From JADJEI01 sp035328465 (GTDB taxonomy: Bacteria; Bacteroidota; Ignavibacteria; Ignavibacteriales; Ignavibacteriaceae), in contig DAOLIQ010000139.1 of NCBI GenBank assembly GCA_035328465.1, positions 1-5,395 of the forward strand: a stretch of DNA of 5,395 nt. Direction: 5' to 3'. Below, in pieces: positions 4,961 through 5,395 of this stretch (positions within the stretch are counted from its first letter, which is position 1; each line of letters starts with the position of its first letter). The position numbers and the translations under genes are program-made. The notes beneath the pieces are model-generated. The model had not been told where the DNA came from. It was given only the letters and a program-made list of their open reading frames with translations, and did not search any database.

Positions 4961-5013
4961 CTCTCTTTCCTTCTGCACGTGAAGAGGGAAGGAGGGAGGG
5001 GGGTGGTTTTTTT
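4961..5013 (+). terminator. Possible terminator: purine-rich stem or G-tract followed by T7
   Basis: A pyrimidine stretch CTCTCTTTCCTTC (4961-4973), the loop TGCACGT and a purine stretch beginning GAAGAGGGAAGGAGGG can form an imperfect stem, followed by seven T's (5007-5013). The purine side also has G-tracts at 4986-4988, 4994-4996 and 4998-5003, which could form a G-quadruplex in the RNA. It lies 65-117 bases after the stop codon. Pairing is imperfect, so confidence is modest. Confidence 0.4.
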
Positions 5014-5333
5014 ATGTGTTTGCCGGCAGGGGCTGAGAGAATTGTATTTTTTACTGAAGCAGATGACAATCAATTTCGCTCAAATAAGATGTTATCTTTT
5101 TACGTGCGTTAACTCGTTATTCCTAAAAAAAAGCCGCTATCTCCAACCCGTCCGGTGAAATTTGCAAAACAAGTATTTAACCGGGTAACCAAAAATCTAA
5201 TTATAAATTAAAAATGATAAATTATAAATTATTCCGGTGCCATCAGTTCAGGTTTTACTATAGATTCAGTGCAGTGAATTATTACCCTGCCCGAATTGAT
5301 AAAGAAATCAGTATAAAAATTCCTAAATGAATT
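5014..5333. other. Gene-free, AT-rich stretch
   Basis: No credible gene is seen. The plus-strand open frame at 4916-5158 covers the purine tract and has no ribosome binding site or family-like sequence. The only structures noted are an 8-bp palindrome TGCCGGCA (5021-5028) and a 12-base direct repeat AATTATAAATTA at 5199-5210 and 5220-5231, spaced 21 bp. Confidence 0.6.
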
Positions 5334-5382
5334 AAAAAAAAAGCCTCACCTAAATCCTCTCCAAAGAAGAGAACTATTAAAA
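5334..5382 (+). repeat. Palindromic repeat, family A, copy at the window end
   Basis: Nine A's and AGCCTCACCT (5334-5351) are identical to 33-50. Then come AATCCTCTCC and a diverged right arm AAAGAAGAGAACT. Unlike copy 1 it lacks the inserted CCATAGGAATCCC segment. Same orientation as copy 1, 5301 bp away. Confidence 0.65.
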
Positions 5383-5395
5383 AGCAATTACTTCC

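Noticed and set aside
4916..5158. Plus-strand open frame of 80 codons
   Set aside because: It starts inside the hairpin after the DUF6266-like gene and crosses the purine tract; composition and lack of a ribosome binding site argue against a gene.
5199..5231. 12-base direct repeat AATTATAAATTA at 21-bp spacing as an operator
   Set aside because: Only two copies of very AT-rich sequence with no gene immediately downstream; chance is a sufficient explanation.

Overview
The window looks like an accessory or intergenic-rich stretch of an AT-rich genome, most likely from the Bacteroidota/Chlorobiota/Ignavibacteriota side of the tree. This placement is inferred. It rests on low GC, a protein resembling the Bacteroidota DUF6266 family, and dense short palindromic repeats. 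No rRNA, tRNA, CRISPR array or transposase gene is visible.

Layout. Positions 1-387 hold a mosaic of short palindromic repeats and no credible gene. Positions 388-2993 hold four genes on the minus strand, read from right to left: a sigma-70-like factor (2199-2993), a 124-residue acidic helical protein (1777-2151), an ImmA/IrrE zinc peptidase with HELGH (837-1628), and a basic 150-residue protein of unknown function (388-840) joined to the peptidase by an ATGA overlap. A 126-bp MITE-like element lies between the second and third genes. Positions 2994-4209 are about 1.2 kb without a credible gene, holding promoters, a second MITE-like element and several hairpins. Positions 4210-4896 hold one plus-strand gene with a TTG start, coding for a DUF6266-like protein. 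Positions 4897-5395 are non-coding, with a possible terminator and another palindromic repeat.

Main observation. A bipartite promoter-like motif occurs three times with identical spacing: CGGCAAA, 13 bases, GAGTATATA. One copy lies 24 bp before the sigma gene (3018-3050, minus). The other two are back to back at 3820-3852 (minus) and 3867-3899 (plus), the plus copy reading toward the DUF6266-like gene. The 16-bp gap between GGCAAA and TATATA fits a -35/-10 pair. The simplest model is that the sigma-like protein recognises this motif, switches on its own operon and drives the DUF6266-like gene. The small acidic protein would be an inhibitor and the ImmA/IrrE protease would remove it after a signal, by analogy with ImmA-ImmR and IrrE-DdrO. 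The promoter motif is seen directly; the regulatory circuit is inference.

Mobile repeats have reshaped the locus. The MITE-like element in the operon abuts the stop codon of the 124-residue gene, whose last codons match another repeat family. A second related element abuts the orphan minus-strand promoter at 3820-3852.
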